A stretch of DNA of 64,000 nucleotides from Mycolicibacterium neoaurum (GTDB lineage Bacteria; Actinomycetota; Actinomycetes; Mycobacteriales; Mycobacteriaceae): NCBI RefSeq assembly GCF_036946495.1, contig NZ_JAQIIX010000002.1, positions 558,001 through 622,000 on the forward strand. The letters run 5' to 3'. Below, in pieces: positions 49,108 through 58,033 of this stretch. A program made the translations under genes and the position numbers. The notes under the pieces were generated by a model. The model was given only the letters and a program-made list of their open reading frames with translations. It searched no databases and was not told the origin of the DNA. Each line of letters begins with the position of its first letter. The first letter of the stretch is position 1.

Positions 49108-52004
49108 GCGCCAGGACCGCCGGCTCCGGCCGCTCGGGTTGCGCAGGGTTCAACTTCCTGGAGCAGCCCGCTCTGCCCGCGCCCCGGCTCACCGAGGACC
49201 AGGCCACCGAGCTGCTGGCCACGCATTACGCGCTGCGCAAGACGGTGCGATCGCTGGGCAGCCAACAGGACTGCAATTTCACCGTGATCGAGGAAGGCGT
49301 CCCGGTGGCAGTGCTCAAGATCGCCAACCCGGCCTTCACCGAAGCCGAACTGGTCGCCCAGGACGTCGCGGCAGCGCTGATCGCCCGCGCCGAACCCGAC
49401 CTACGGGTCGCGGTGCCCCTGGACACCGCCGACGGGCAGAAGTTCGCGGTCGCCGCCCCCGGTTCCGGCGCAGGCCAGATCCGGCTGCTGCCCTACCTGT
49501 CCGGTGGGACTCTCAATGCCCGCGGTTATCTGTCGCCGGCGGTGGTGGCCGCACTCGGCGATATCGCCGGCCGCGTCAGCACGGCGCTGGCCGACTTCAC
49601 TCACCCCGGGCTTGACCGGATCGTGCAGTGGGATCTGCGGTACGGCAAGCGGGTGGTCGATGAGCTGATCACCCATGTCACCCATCGGCGCGACGAGGTC
49701 GCCGCGGCCGCACACGCAGCGGCCGAACGCATCTCGGCCGTCGCCGACGAGTTGCCGCAGCAGGCGGTGCATCTGGACCTCACCGACGCCAATGTGATCG
49801 TCGGTCCCTCGGGCATTCCCGACGGTGTCATCGATTTCGGCGATCTCTCCCGCACCTGGGCGGTATCCGAGATCGCCATCACCCTGTCCTCGGTGCTCGG
49901 CCATCCCGGTGCGGATGCCACGTCGATCCTGCCCGGCGTCAAGGCCTTTCACGCCATTCGGCCGCTGCAGCCAGCCGAGGCCCGCGCACTGTGGCCGCTG
50001 CTGGTGTTGCGCACCGCCGTGCTCATCGTCAGCGGCGCCCAGCAGGGTGTACTGGACCCCGACAACAGCTACATCACCGAACAGTCCGATGACGAATGGC
50101 GGATGTTCGATACCGCGACATCGGTACCGGCCGATGTCATGACGGCGCTGATCCTCAGTGAACTCGGATTGGCCGAGCCGCAGGCCCTCCCGGAGATCGA
50201 CAACCGGCTGATCGCGGATCTGGACCCGGAAACCGTCGTGACGCTGGATCTGTCGGACACCCTCGACGACGCCGACGGGCTGGCCGCCGAGGCCGTCCGT
50301 GCGGGTAGCACCTTGGTGCTCACCCGATTCGGCAAGCCCCGCCTGGGCCTTGCCCCGCTGTTGTCGGCCGACAGCCCGCAGGTCGTCGAGACCGGTATCT
50401 CGTTGTGGTCGGCCACGACCACCCGGGTGTTGGCCCCGTGGGACGGCGAGGTGGTCGACCGGACCGACGACCGGATCACCTTGCGCGGTATCGAGTTCGA
50501 ATTGACCCTCACCGGGGTGGGTTCGAGTGCCGCACCGGGCCGGGTCCGCGCCGGCGAGCACCTCGGGGTGCTCGAGGCTGACCGGTGGACGCAGTTGGCT
50601 GTCCGTCCGGCAGATGCGCCCGTCGCGCCGGCGTTCAGCACCGCCGAGCTGGCACCGGGCTGGTTGGCGTTGTCCTGTGACCCCCGAACCATTTTGGGTC
50701 TCGATCTCCTGCACGAGGCACCTCAGCGTGATCTGCTGGACCGCCGTGACGACAGTTTCGCCTCGGTGCAGGAGCGTTACTATCGCAACCCGCCGCGGAT
50801 CGAGCGCGGCCACCGGCATTACCTGATGTCCACCGCGGGCCGGATCTACCTGGACATGGTCAACAACGTCGCGGTGCTCGGACACGCGCACCCCCGGGTC
50901 GCCGACGCCGCATCGCGCCAGCTGCGCAGGCTGAACACCAACTCCCGGTTCAACTACGAAGCCGTCGTCGAATTCAGTGAGCGGATCGCGGCGACCCTGC
51001 CCGAGCAGCTGGACACCGTATTCCTGGTCAATTCCGGCTCGGAGGCAAGCGATCTCGCGATCCGGTTGGCGATGGCCGTCACCGGACGCCGTGATGTGGT
51101 GGCCGTCCGCGAGGCGTATCACGGGTGGACCTACGCCACCGACGCGGTGTCGACCTCCACCGCGGACAACCCGAACGCGCTGTCCACCCGCCCGGACTGG
51201 GTGCACACCGTGGAATCGCCGAACAGCTTCCGCGGCAAGTACCGCGGCGAGCAGGCATACCGCTACGCCGAGGAAGCCGTTGCCCAGATCGAACATATGA
51301 CGGCCGCCGGACGCCCGCCTGCGGGGTTCATCTGCGAACCGGTGTACGGCAATGCCGGCGGCATGGCGCTTCCCGACCGCTACCTCGAGCAGGTGTACGG
51401 CGCGGTGCGCGCCGCCGGCGGCGTCGCCATCGCCGATGAGGTCCAGGTCGGTTACGGCCGTCTCGGACAGTGGTTCTGGGGCTTCCCGCAACAACAGGTC
51501 GTACCCGATATCGTCTCGGTGGCCAAGGCGACGGGCAACGGCTATCCGCTGGGCGCGGTCATCACCACCCGCGCCATCGCCGAGGGATTCCGCTCACAGG
51601 GGTACTTCTTCTCCTCCACCGGCGGCAGTCCACTGTCATGTGCGATCGGGCTCGCGGTGCTCGACACACTGCGTGACGAGGGTCTGCAGGAGAACGCGTT
51701 GCGCACCGGCGGGTATCTGAAGTCACGGCTGGAGTCGTTGGCCGACAAGCATCCGATCATCGGCACCGTGCACGGGATGGGTCTGTACCTGGGTGTGGAG
51801 ATGGTCCGCGACCCGGTGACCCTGGAACCCGCCACCGAGGAGACGATGGCGATCTGTGAACGGATGCTGGAACTCGGGGTGGTGATCCAGCCGACCGGCG
51901 ACCACCAGAACATCCTGAAGACCAAACCGCCGCTGTGCATCGATTCCGCCGGCGCGGACTTCTACGTGGACATGCTCGACCGCGCGCTCACCGAGCTCTT
52001 CTGA
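49104..52004 (+). CDS. Three-domain kinase / beta domain / class III aminotransferase
   Basis: 966 residues, GTG start. Residues 1-330 form an aminoglycoside/choline-kinase-like domain with HLDLTDANVIVG (catalytic Asp about 225) and VIDFGDLSRTW (metal Asp about 244). Residues about 400-500 are a beta-rich part with VLAPWDGEVVDRTDDRITLRG resembling M23-peptidase/biotinyl-type domains. Residues 540-966 are a class III aminotransferase with FLVNSGSEASDLAIRLA, EPVYGNAGGM, IADEVQVGYGRLG and PLP lysine about 808 in SVAKATGNGYPLGA. This order is known from proteins annotated as aminotransferase/phosphotransferase fusions; some relatives act as phospholyases on phosphorylated amino alcohols, so kinase and lyase may work in sequence. 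The substrate is unknown. Confidence 0.87.
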   Translation: MSARTAGSGRSGCAGFNFLEQPALPAPRLTEDQATELLATHYALRKTVRSLGSQQDCNFTVIEEGVPVAVLKIANPAFTEAELVAQDVAAALIARAEPDLRVAVPLDTADGQKFAVAAPGSGAGQIRLLPYLSGGTLNARGYLSPAVVAALGDIAGRVSTALADFTHPGLDRIVQWDLRYGKRVVDELITHVTHRRDEVAAAAHAAAERISAVADELPQQAVHLDLTDANVIVGPSGIPDGVIDFGDLSRTWAVSEIAITLSSVLGHPGADATSILPGVKAFHAIRPLQPAEARALWPLLVLRTAVLIVSGAQQGVLDPDNSYITEQSDDEWRMFDTATSVPADVMTALILSELGLAEPQALPEIDNRLIADLDPETVVTLDLSDTLDDADGLAAEAVRAGSTLVLTRFGKPRLGLAPLLSADSPQVVETGISLWSATTTRVLAPWDGEVVDRTDDRITLRGIEFELTLTGVGSSAAPGRVRAGEHLGVLEADRWTQLAVRPADAPVAPAFSTAELAPGWLALSCDPRTILGLDLLHEAPQRDLLDRRDDSFASVQERYYRNPPRIERGHRHYLMSTAGRIYLDMVNNVAVLGHAHPRVADAASRQLRRLNTNSRFNYEAVVEFSERIAATLPEQLDTVFLVNSGSEASDLAIRLAMAVTGRRDVVAVREAYHGWTYATDAVSTSTADNPNALSTRPDWVHTVESPNSFRGKYRGEQAYRYAEEAVAQIEHMTAAGRPPAGFICEPVYGNAGGMALPDRYLEQVYGAVRAAGGVAIADEVQVGYGRLGQWFWGFPQQQVVPDIVSVAKATGNGYPLGAVITTRAIAEGFRSQGYFFSSTGGSPLSCAIGLAVLDTLRDEGLQENALRTGGYLKSRLESLADKHPIIGTVHGMGLYLGVEMVRDPVTLEPATEETMAICERMLELGVVIQPTGDHQNILKTKPPLCIDSAGADFYVDMLDRALTELF

Positions 52005-52026
52005 ATCCGGCCTGCGCCATCGGCGA

Positions 52027-52185
52027 TCAGGCCTTTTCGGCCTCTTCCAGTCGCTGGTGCAAGCGGGCCCGGATGTCCTCGGGGGTGTACGACCGGCGAA
52101 TCCGCTGATCCCTGGCGACCAGCACGCCACCGGCCACCACACCGGCGACACCGGCGAGCCCGACCCACTTCCAGATGCTTCGCAT
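52027..52185 (-). CDS. Small membrane-anchored protein (52 aa)
   Basis: 52 residues: one N-terminal membrane helix (WKWVGLAGVAGVVAGGVLVA) followed by an amphipathic charged helix (YTPEDIRARLHQRLEEAEKA). The ATG at 52185 is preferred over an extension that runs into the divergent promoter. I recognise it only as a type common in mycobacterial genomes; function unknown. Confidence 0.65.
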   Translation of the reverse strand: MRSIWKWVGLAGVAGVVAGGVLVARDQRIRRSYTPEDIRARLHQRLEEAEKA

Positions 52186-52211
52186 GCTGCGATTGTGCCT
52201 AAGCTGCCGGG

Positions 52212-52907
52212 GTGGACGCACACACGGTGGATCTCAGCCGCGCCCTGCAGGAGACCCGCACCGGGGACATCTGGCTGTTCCGGGGTGGTTCGGGACCCGA
52301 CCGGGCCATCCAGGCGTTGACCAACGCGCCGGTCAACCATGTCGGGATGACGGTGGCCATCGATGATCTGCCGCCGCTGATCTGGCACGCCGAACTCGGT
52401 CAGAAGCTGCTGGACCTGTGGACCGGCACCCACCACCGCGGTGTGCAACTCAATGATGCCCGGGAAGTCGTCGAACGCTGGGTCCACGAATACGGGCAGA
52501 AGGCCTGGTTGCGCCAGCTGACACCGCCGGCCGACCGGACGCAGGAGGACCGGATGCTCAAGGTCATCGCCCGGATGAACGGCACCGCCTTTCCCTCGAC
52601 GGCACGGCTGACCGGCCGGTGGCTCCGGGGCCGGCTACCGATCGTCAGCGATTTCACCCGCGGTCTGCCGGTCATCCACCGCAAGGTCCGCGAATCGGCC
52701 GAGCGCGACAAGGTCCAGCGCAGGTCGGCGGGGTTGGAGACGGCCTACTGCGCGGAGACGGTGGCCATCACCTATGAGGAGATGGGTCTGTTGACCACCG
52801 AAAAGCGGGAGAACTACTTCGACCCCGGCAAGTTCTGGAGCGGGGACACCCTTCGGCTGGCGCCGGGCTACGCGCTCGGCGACGAGATTGCGGTGCGGGT
52901 CGACTAG
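52212..52907 (+). CDS. Permuted NlpC/P60-like (YiiX/YaeF-type) thiol hydrolase
   Basis: 231 residues. GDIWLFRGGSGPDRAIQAL and NHVGMTVA place the histidine first; ETAYCAETVAITYEEMGLL places the cysteine about 145 residues later, the circularly permuted papain-like arrangement of the YiiX/YaeF group. No signal peptide is visible. Such enzymes hydrolyse amide or lipid ester bonds. GTG start follows TAAGCT by 6 bases (leaderless). Confidence 0.72.
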   Translation: MDAHTVDLSRALQETRTGDIWLFRGGSGPDRAIQALTNAPVNHVGMTVAIDDLPPLIWHAELGQKLLDLWTGTHHRGVQLNDAREVVERWVHEYGQKAWLRQLTPPADRTQEDRMLKVIARMNGTAFPSTARLTGRWLRGRLPIVSDFTRGLPVIHRKVRESAERDKVQRRSAGLETAYCAETVAITYEEMGLLTTEKRENYFDPGKFWSGDTLRLAPGYALGDEIAVRVD

Positions 52908-53851
52908 ATCGCCGTGAGTTCCGGTGCGGCCCAGGTCCCGTCGATGATCTGCGGGCGCGGCCGGTACAACCGGATGAGGTAGTTCCAGCCGTCCGGGACG
53001 ATGATCGCGTTCGGCGGCAGCTCGCCGTCGGCCGAGGGCACGAACCGCACCGTCACCGATCCGTCCGCACCACGAACACCGGTCACGCTGTTGACCGAGT
53101 ACAGACCCGCGACGTTGGGTTCGAAGAACCCCTTCGCGTTGTACACCGACACCGACCAGAATGCGTCGACCGGAACATCGGTGAACACGAGCTGATAGTG
53201 CCCCGCAGGCACTTTCGGGTCGACACCGACATAGGCGGCTTCGCCTGTCGGTAGGCCGCCCCAGCCGGCCGCACTGCCGATCAGGTGGCGGACCGGGTCC
53301 ACCTCGTCGCGGGTGCCGAACGCCCGGTCGAATTTGCGTAGACCGGCGGCCAACGCCAGCAGCGCGTCACGGGTGGCGTCGAGGCCGGCGGTGTCGTAAT
53401 CGGGCATCACGAACGGCTCTTGTGTGTCGCCGACCAGCCGCAGCGCGTCCTGCAACTGGGCGACGGCCGCGACGTCGTCGGCGCTGGTGGGATCAACGAG
53501 GATCCGGACGGCGACGAACACGTATCGGGAGCCGAATTCCTGCGCGGTCAGCACATGCTCGCCGGGCTCGTGCAGGACGCGGTTGACGTAGTGGTCCTCG
53601 TTGACGATCATCGCCGACAGATAGCGCCCACCGGCGTCCGGCAACGTCAGCCTGACCGGCTGGGCCAGGTCGACCACCGCGAAGCTGTACAGCGTGTCGC
53701 GATTGAGCCGGATGACGGTCTGCTCCTCGATACGCGCCGGTGCCCGGTTGTGCCGGAACCGCCCGATACCGCCGGCAACGGCCTGATTGTCGCGGAACAT
53801 CCGGTGGGTTTCGGCCCGGACGAAATTGTCGGCGTCGACGTGGATCGGCAT
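52904..53851 (-). CDS. DUF1254/DUF1214 domain protein
   Basis: 315 residues. N-terminal VIRLNRDTLYSFAVVDLAQPVRLTLPDAGGRYLSAMIVNEDHYVN is the DUF1254 part; YQLVFTDVPVDAFWSVSVYNAKGFFEPN, then RPRPQIIDGTWAAP is the DUF1214 part. No signal peptide is seen, unlike many relatives. Function unknown. The stop overlaps the convergent stop by 4 bp. GTG at 53875 would add eight residues. Confidence 0.82.
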   Translation of the reverse strand: MPIHVDADNFVRAETHRMFRDNQAVAGGIGRFRHNRAPARIEEQTVIRLNRDTLYSFAVVDLAQPVRLTLPDAGGRYLSAMIVNEDHYVNRVLHEPGEHVLTAQEFGSRYVFVAVRILVDPTSADDVAAVAQLQDALRLVGDTQEPFVMPDYDTAGLDATRDALLALAAGLRKFDRAFGTRDEVDPVRHLIGSAAGWGGLPTGEAAYVGVDPKVPAGHYQLVFTDVPVDAFWSVSVYNAKGFFEPNVAGLYSVNSVTGVRGADGSVTVRFVPSADGELPPNAIIVPDGWNYLIRLYRPRPQIIDGTWAAPELTAI

Positions 53852-53919
53852 GCGTGAATTGTCCACCCTGCGCACGTATCACGGCGCTTGACGGCCGAGA
53901 TTGCGGGTAACCGATTTCG

Positions 53920-54569
53920 ATGTCGGTCCGCGCATCTCACATCACCGCGGAGGACTTCCTGCCCGACTCCCGCGATCTGGATGCCTTGGCAGAGGCTGCC
54001 CGGACCTGCCGTGGATGCGAGCTGTACCGGGACGCCGAGCAGACGGTGTTCGGGGCCGGACCGCGTGCAGCACCGATGCTGCTGGTGGGTGAGCAACCCG
54101 GCGACCGCGAGGACCGTGCCGGGCACCCCTTCGTGGGGCCGGCCGGCTACTCGACAAGGCCATGGCCGCCGCCGATATCGATCGCGAGCATGTCTACCTG
54201 ACCAATGTGGTGAAGCATTTCAAGTTCACCCGCGCGCAAGGTAACGCCCGCCGTATCCACAAGACGCCCAGTCGAACCGAGGTGGTGGCATGCCGCCCCT
54301 GGCTGTTCGCCGAATTGGAGTCGGTAGCGCCCGAGGTGGTGGTGCTACTCGGCGCGACGGCCGCGAAGGCAGTGCTGGGAAACGATTTTCGCATCACCGA
54401 ACATCGCGGTGAGGTGCTCCGGGCGCCCGACGCGGACTTCGAGGTCGTCGCCACCCCACATCCGTCCTCGGTGCTGCGCGGACCTGCGGATCGGCGTGAG
54501 AGCGCGTTCGCCGATCTGGTCGCCGACCTGGGCACCGCGGCCGGCTTGTTGTCGAAGGGTCTGCGCTGA
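53920..54569 (+). pseudogene. udgX: udgX uracil-DNA glycosylase broken by a 4-bp loss
   Basis: The first frame (from ATG 53920) reads CRGCELYRDAEQTVFGAG, LLVGEQPGDREDRAGHPFVGPAG, matching UdgX through residue about 76. The continuation (LLDKAMAAADIDREHVYLTNVVKHFKF, then ARRIHKTPSRTEVVACRPWL, with the UdgX-specific histidine loop, and TPHPSSVLRG) is in another frame that ends at 54569. At 54135-54147 the DNA has two GGCC-type units where an intact gene needs three, giving a loss of 4 bp; restoring CCGG yields GPAGRLLDKAM. UdgX forms a covalent complex with uracil-DNA. A real mutation or an assembly error in a GC palindrome are both possible. Confidence 0.85.
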
Positions 54570-55294
54570 TGGTGGTCCGGATCGGAACCTCGGGCTGGTC
54601 TTACGATCACTGGACCGGGGTGTTGTATCCGCCCAAGCTGACGGCCGCGCGCCGGCTGGCGGTTTACGTCGAGGAGTTCGACACCGTCGAGCTCAACTCC
54701 AGCTTCTACCGGTGGCCCACGCCGGCGCGGTTCACCCAGTGGCGCGACCAACTGCCCGACGGCTTCACCATGACGGTGAAGGCGCCCCGCGGACTGACCC
54801 ACGCCCGCCGGTTGCGCGCCCCGGAACAGTGGATCGAACGCATCGCGGCCGGGTGGGACGCACTGGGCAACCGACGGGCGGCGCTGCTGGTGCAGTTGCA
54901 TCCCGCCCAGCAGCGCGACGACGAGCGCCTCGACCACTTCTTGTCCGCCATGCCGGATTCGATCCCGGTCGCGATGGAACTTCGCCACCCGAGCTGGGAT
55001 GACCCCGGGGTGTACGACCTGCTGCGCGGGCATGGCGCGGCCTACGTCGTCATGAGTGGACCCGGCTTGCCGTGCGTCGCGGCAGCGACCGCCGGGCTGG
55101 CCTATCTCCGGCTGCACGGCCCCGGCGGGGAGGCCATGTACAGCGGGTCCTATGACACCGAGGAGTTGCACCGCTGGGCCAGGGAGATCCGCGGCTGGGA
55201 TGCCGAAGGGCGAGATGTGCTGGTGTACTTCAACAATGATCTCGGTGGTCACGCGGTACGCAATGCGCAGGAGTTGCGCAGCATGCTCGTGTGA
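54569..55294 (+). CDS. DUF72 (YecE-like) protein
   Basis: 241 residues of the TIM-barrel-like DUF72 family: VRIGTSGWSYDHWTGVLYPP at the N-terminus, FDTVELNSSFYRWPTPARFTQWRDQLPDGFTMTVKAPRGLTH, VAMELRHPSWDD, and LVYFNNDLGGHAVRNAQEL at the end. Function unknown. The ATG overlaps the stop of the broken udgX gene by one base, suggesting a former coupled pair in DNA repair or nucleic acid processing. Confidence 0.88.
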   Translation: MVVRIGTSGWSYDHWTGVLYPPKLTAARRLAVYVEEFDTVELNSSFYRWPTPARFTQWRDQLPDGFTMTVKAPRGLTHARRLRAPEQWIERIAAGWDALGNRRAALLVQLHPAQQRDDERLDHFLSAMPDSIPVAMELRHPSWDDPGVYDLLRGHGAAYVVMSGPGLPCVAAATAGLAYLRLHGPGGEAMYSGSYDTEELHRWAREIRGWDAEGRDVLVYFNNDLGGHAVRNAQELRSMLV

Positions 55295-55322
55295 CCGAGA
55301 ACCTACGCGTACGGTGCAGTAC

Positions 55323-55817
55323 ATGCCGTTGCGCTATGTGGATCCCGAGAGGCCTCGAGGTTCGAAATACCACGCCAGTGTGCGCTTCGGGCGCTCGCCG
55401 ATCGGGCAGTTCATCGCCAAGCACATCGCCCGGCGCACCGACCCGTATCTCTTCCGGTTGACCCGCGGACGCGTCAACATGGGCCCCATCATCAATGCCC
55501 CGCTGGTGACGACCGGCGCGAAGTCCGGCAAACGCCGTCAGGTGCAGTTGACCTACTTCAACGACGGTGCGGACGTGATCCTGCTGGCGTCCAATTACGG
55601 CGGCGCCAAACACCCGCAGTGGTACTACAACCTGAAGGCCAATCCGGACTGCGAGTTCGGTATGGAACCCTTCACCGCCTCCCAGGTGACCGACCCCGAT
55701 GAGTACGACCGGCTGTTCGGTCTGGCCGGCCGGGTCTACGCCGGCTATGACGATTACCGGGAAAAGACTGCCCCGGAGGGGCGGACGATCCCGATCTTCC
55801 GGCTCACCCCGCGCTGA
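55323..55817 (+). CDS. Deazaflavin (F420)-dependent nitroreductase family protein
   Basis: 164 residues. Ddn-like features: FRLTRGRVNMGPIINAPLVTTGAKSGKRRQVQLTYFNDGADVILLASNYGGAKHPQWYYNLKANPD in contiguous blocks, including the G..SG..R F420 loop and WYYNL. The family reduces quinones and activates nitroimidazoles. The ATG follows TACGGT by 7 bases. Confidence 0.88.
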   Translation: MPLRYVDPERPRGSKYHASVRFGRSPIGQFIAKHIARRTDPYLFRLTRGRVNMGPIINAPLVTTGAKSGKRRQVQLTYFNDGADVILLASNYGGAKHPQWYYNLKANPDCEFGMEPFTASQVTDPDEYDRLFGLAGRVYAGYDDYREKTAPEGRTIPIFRLTPR

Positions 55818-55876
55818 GCGAACGTGAAAACGCCTCGCCCGCGCTCAGAATCGCGTCGTGGTTGAGTCTGATCTGT

Positions 55877-56437
55877 ATGGGCACACTCATCTACGGTTTC
55901 ACCACATCGGTGGACGGCTATATCGCCGACGCACACGGGAACATCGACTGGAGCGATCCGAGCGACGAACTCCACCAGTACTGGAATGACTTCGAACGCA
56001 ACACCGCCATGTCGTTCTACGGCCGGCGAATCTATGAACTGATGGCCGGGCACTGGCCGGCCGTCCACGAGTCGGCGGATGCCGACCCGATAGCCGCCGA
56101 CTTCGCCGCGGTGTGGTGCACCATGCCCAAGGTGGTGTTCTCCTCCACCTTGGAGTCCGTCGCGTGGAACTCCCGGCTGGAACGTGGCGACCCCGTCGAG
56201 GTGGTGCGGCGGCTCAAAGCCGACACCGACGGTCAACTCGAAGTGGCCGGTGCGACGCTGGCGGCACCGATCGTGCGGGCCGGACTGGTCGACGAGTACC
56301 GCATGGTCATCTCCCCCACCGCCGTCGGTGGGGGCACATCGTTCTTCCCGACGCTGCCATCCTGGATTTCGTTGCGGCTGCTGGAACATCGGGTGTTTCC
56401 CGGCGGCACGATCCTGCTTCGCTATGCGCCGCGGTAG
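55877..56437 (+). CDS. RibD C-terminal/DHFR-like reductase
   Basis: 186 residues: TTSVDGYIADAHGNIDWSDP, FYGRRIYELMAGHWP and LKADTDGQLEVAGATLAAPIVRAGLVDEYRMVISPTAVGGGTSFF. This is the dihydrofolate reductase-like RibD C-terminal fold that uses NADPH. Substrate unknown. Start ATG 55877 chosen by alignment to the family N-terminus (LIYGFTTSVDGY). Confidence 0.86.
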   Translation: MGTLIYGFTTSVDGYIADAHGNIDWSDPSDELHQYWNDFERNTAMSFYGRRIYELMAGHWPAVHESADADPIAADFAAVWCTMPKVVFSSTLESVAWNSRLERGDPVEVVRRLKADTDGQLEVAGATLAAPIVRAGLVDEYRMVISPTAVGGGTSFFPTLPSWISLRLLEHRVFPGGTILLRYAPR

Positions 56438-56440
56438 GGG

Positions 56441-57013
56441 TCAGTGCGCAGCGGGCCGGAACATCGAATACACCACCGGCCCATCGGGTATCGATGTCGT
56501 AGCGGTGACGGTGAACCCCGACCGCTCATAGAGCCGGACGTTGCGTTCGTCCGATGTCTCCAGCGCCGTGCCCGCGGCGGCGTCGACCGCTTTCACCGCC
56601 GCCAGTCCGGCGTCGACCAGTGCACCGCCCAGGCCCCGGCCCTGGCTGTCCGGATTCACACCGAGGGTCGCCAGGTTCCACGCGTTCTCGGGTTGGACCG
56701 GGATGTCTGCCTGTCCGAGGACCTGCAGCCGGTCACCGTGCAGATCGGCCACCTGTTGCTGAAAGTCCGGCGGCGGCGTCGGGGCATCGGGCGGCAGCAG
56801 CGCCAGCACGCCGCGCGCCTCGTCGGCGATCAGCACGATGCCGTGCTCGTGTGCGAACTGCAGGTACAGCCGCTGCAGGTGCTCGAGGCGTTCGGCATAG
56901 CGGTCCTGCGGAATCGACCACCGTGTCCACGGATACGAGTCGAAGGCCGTAGCCAGGGTGGCGGCCGCCACGTCCAGATCCGTCGCTGCTGCGCGTTGGA
57001 TGCGGTGGCTCAC
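56441..57013 (-). CDS. GNAT-family N-acetyltransferase
   Basis: 190 residues. The acetyl-CoA loop is WNLATLGVNPDSQGRGLGGALVDAGLAAV (Q/RxxGxG/A as QGRGLG) and the C-terminus has LETSDERNVRLYERSGFTV. GTG 57013 was chosen because GGAGGT lies 7 bases upstream; ATG at 57028 would read through that ribosome site. The 66-bp palindromic element lies just upstream. Substrate unknown. Confidence 0.82.
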   Translation of the reverse strand: MSHRIQRAAATDLDVAAATLATAFDSYPWTRWSIPQDRYAERLEHLQRLYLQFAHEHGIVLIADEARGVLALLPPDAPTPPPDFQQQVADLHGDRLQVLGQADIPVQPENAWNLATLGVNPDSQGRGLGGALVDAGLAAVKAVDAAAGTALETSDERNVRLYERSGFTVTATTSIPDGPVVYSMFRPAAH

Positions 57014-57046
57014 CGCACACACCTCCATCGTGTCGTCTGCGTGCAC

Positions 57047-57112
57047 GCAATGTTCGGCTGACAGCTTAGCCATGGATATATAGGCGCGGTGAGGCTGTCA
57101 GCGGAACATTGC
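57047..57112. repeat. 66-bp palindromic element, copy A
   Basis: Nineteen-base arms (GCAATGTTCGGCTGACAGC and GCTGTCAGCGGAACATTGC, one mismatch) flank a 28-base loop containing GCCATGGATATATAGGCG. It lies between the acetyltransferase gene and the methyltransferase gene, ends 6 bp before the latter's stop codon, and recurs in the same orientation at 58034. Confidence 0.8.
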
Positions 57113-57118
57113 GATCGG

Positions 57119-57586
57119 CTAGCGGCCGAGAAGCAACCGCACCGACCGGTGGTCGACCCACCGCGGCACATCGCGTACGTACACTTCAAACTCCGGCCCG
57201 AACCGCTCGCGCAGGAACTTCTCCTCGACGGGGATCTGGACCCGCTGCATGACCGCCACGAAAAAGGCTACGGGCAGCACAGCCACCCAGGACCGTCGCT
57301 GAATGGCCTGGGCCACAAGCAATCCCGCCATGCCGACGTACATCGGGTTTCGGGAGACCCGAAAGACCCCGGTATGTACCAGGGCCGCGGCCCGTTCGAC
57401 CTCCAGGGGGTTGACCGATGTGTCGTGGCGCCGGAATGAGCCCACCGACGCGAGCAGTATCCCGGCCGACAGCGCCGCGACAACACCTGCAGCTATCCGT
57501 GATGCAGTGGACCCGGAAGTGCCACGGCTCGCCCAGATCTGGGCCAGCGCGGCTGCTCCCGCGACACCGACCGGCGGAACGCGCAT
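57119..57586 (-). CDS. Isoprenylcysteine carboxylmethyltransferase-family membrane protein
   Basis: 155 residues with four hydrophobic helices. The ICMT/PEMT signature is VFRVSRNPMYVGMAGLLVAQAI followed by VEEKFLRERFGPEFEVYVRDVPRW. It methylates a membrane-associated substrate. The ATG at 57586 sits 8 bases after GAGGAG. Confidence 0.85.
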   Translation of the reverse strand: MRVPPVGVAGAAALAQIWASRGTSGSTASRIAAGVVAALSAGILLASVGSFRRHDTSVNPLEVERAAALVHTGVFRVSRNPMYVGMAGLLVAQAIQRRSWVAVLPVAFFVAVMQRVQIPVEEKFLRERFGPEFEVYVRDVPRWVDHRSVRLLLGR

Positions 57587-57621
57587 GGTGCTCACTCCTC
57601 GATGTGGATTGTCCCGCCGCG

Positions 57622-57963
57622 CTAACCGCGGTTGACTCGCACGGCCTCGCGAATCAGGGCCTTGAAGGCCTCGGCGTCCAGTTGATCGTCTTCACGCAAA
57701 TCGATGGCGCGCCGGACCGACGCGTCGAGACTGGCGTTGAACAGGTGGTCCGGATCGTTGACCGACGCGCCCTTGGCGAAGGTCAATTTGACCTTGTCCT
57801 TATAGGTCTCCACAGTGCAGATCAACCCGTCCAGGGAGAACGTGGGCACGCCGTCAGGGTTGGACGGCTTGCGCCACTTGACCTCCTCGACCACATCGGG
57901 TTCGGCCTGGGTGATCAGAGACCGGAGCAGCTCGACCCGTTCGTTACGCCAGTCCCCACTCAC
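57622..57963 (-). CDS. DUF1801-family protein
   Basis: 113 residues: LLRSLITQAEPDVVEEVKWRKPSNPDGVPTFSLDGLICTVETYKDKVKLTFAKGASVNDP in contiguous text, the YdhG/DUF1801 fold (iron-chaperone-like). The GTG start is 6 bases after TACATT. Function unknown. Confidence 0.83.
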   Translation of the reverse strand: MSGDWRNERVELLRSLITQAEPDVVEEVKWRKPSNPDGVPTFSLDGLICTVETYKDKVKLTFAKGASVNDPDHLFNASLDASVRRAIDLREDDQLDAEAFKALIREAVRVNRG

Positions 57964-58033
57964 AGCGCCAATGTACTACCGGGACCTAGACATCGAACCG
58001 GAACTCCACCGCCTGCCGCGGCCCGACCCGTCC

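Noticed and set aside
49401..51494. Minus-strand frame of about 700 codons opposite the aminotransferase gene
   Set aside because: Typical antisense frame in high-GC DNA; Arg/Gly/His-rich with no domain, while the plus strand shows three recognisable domains.
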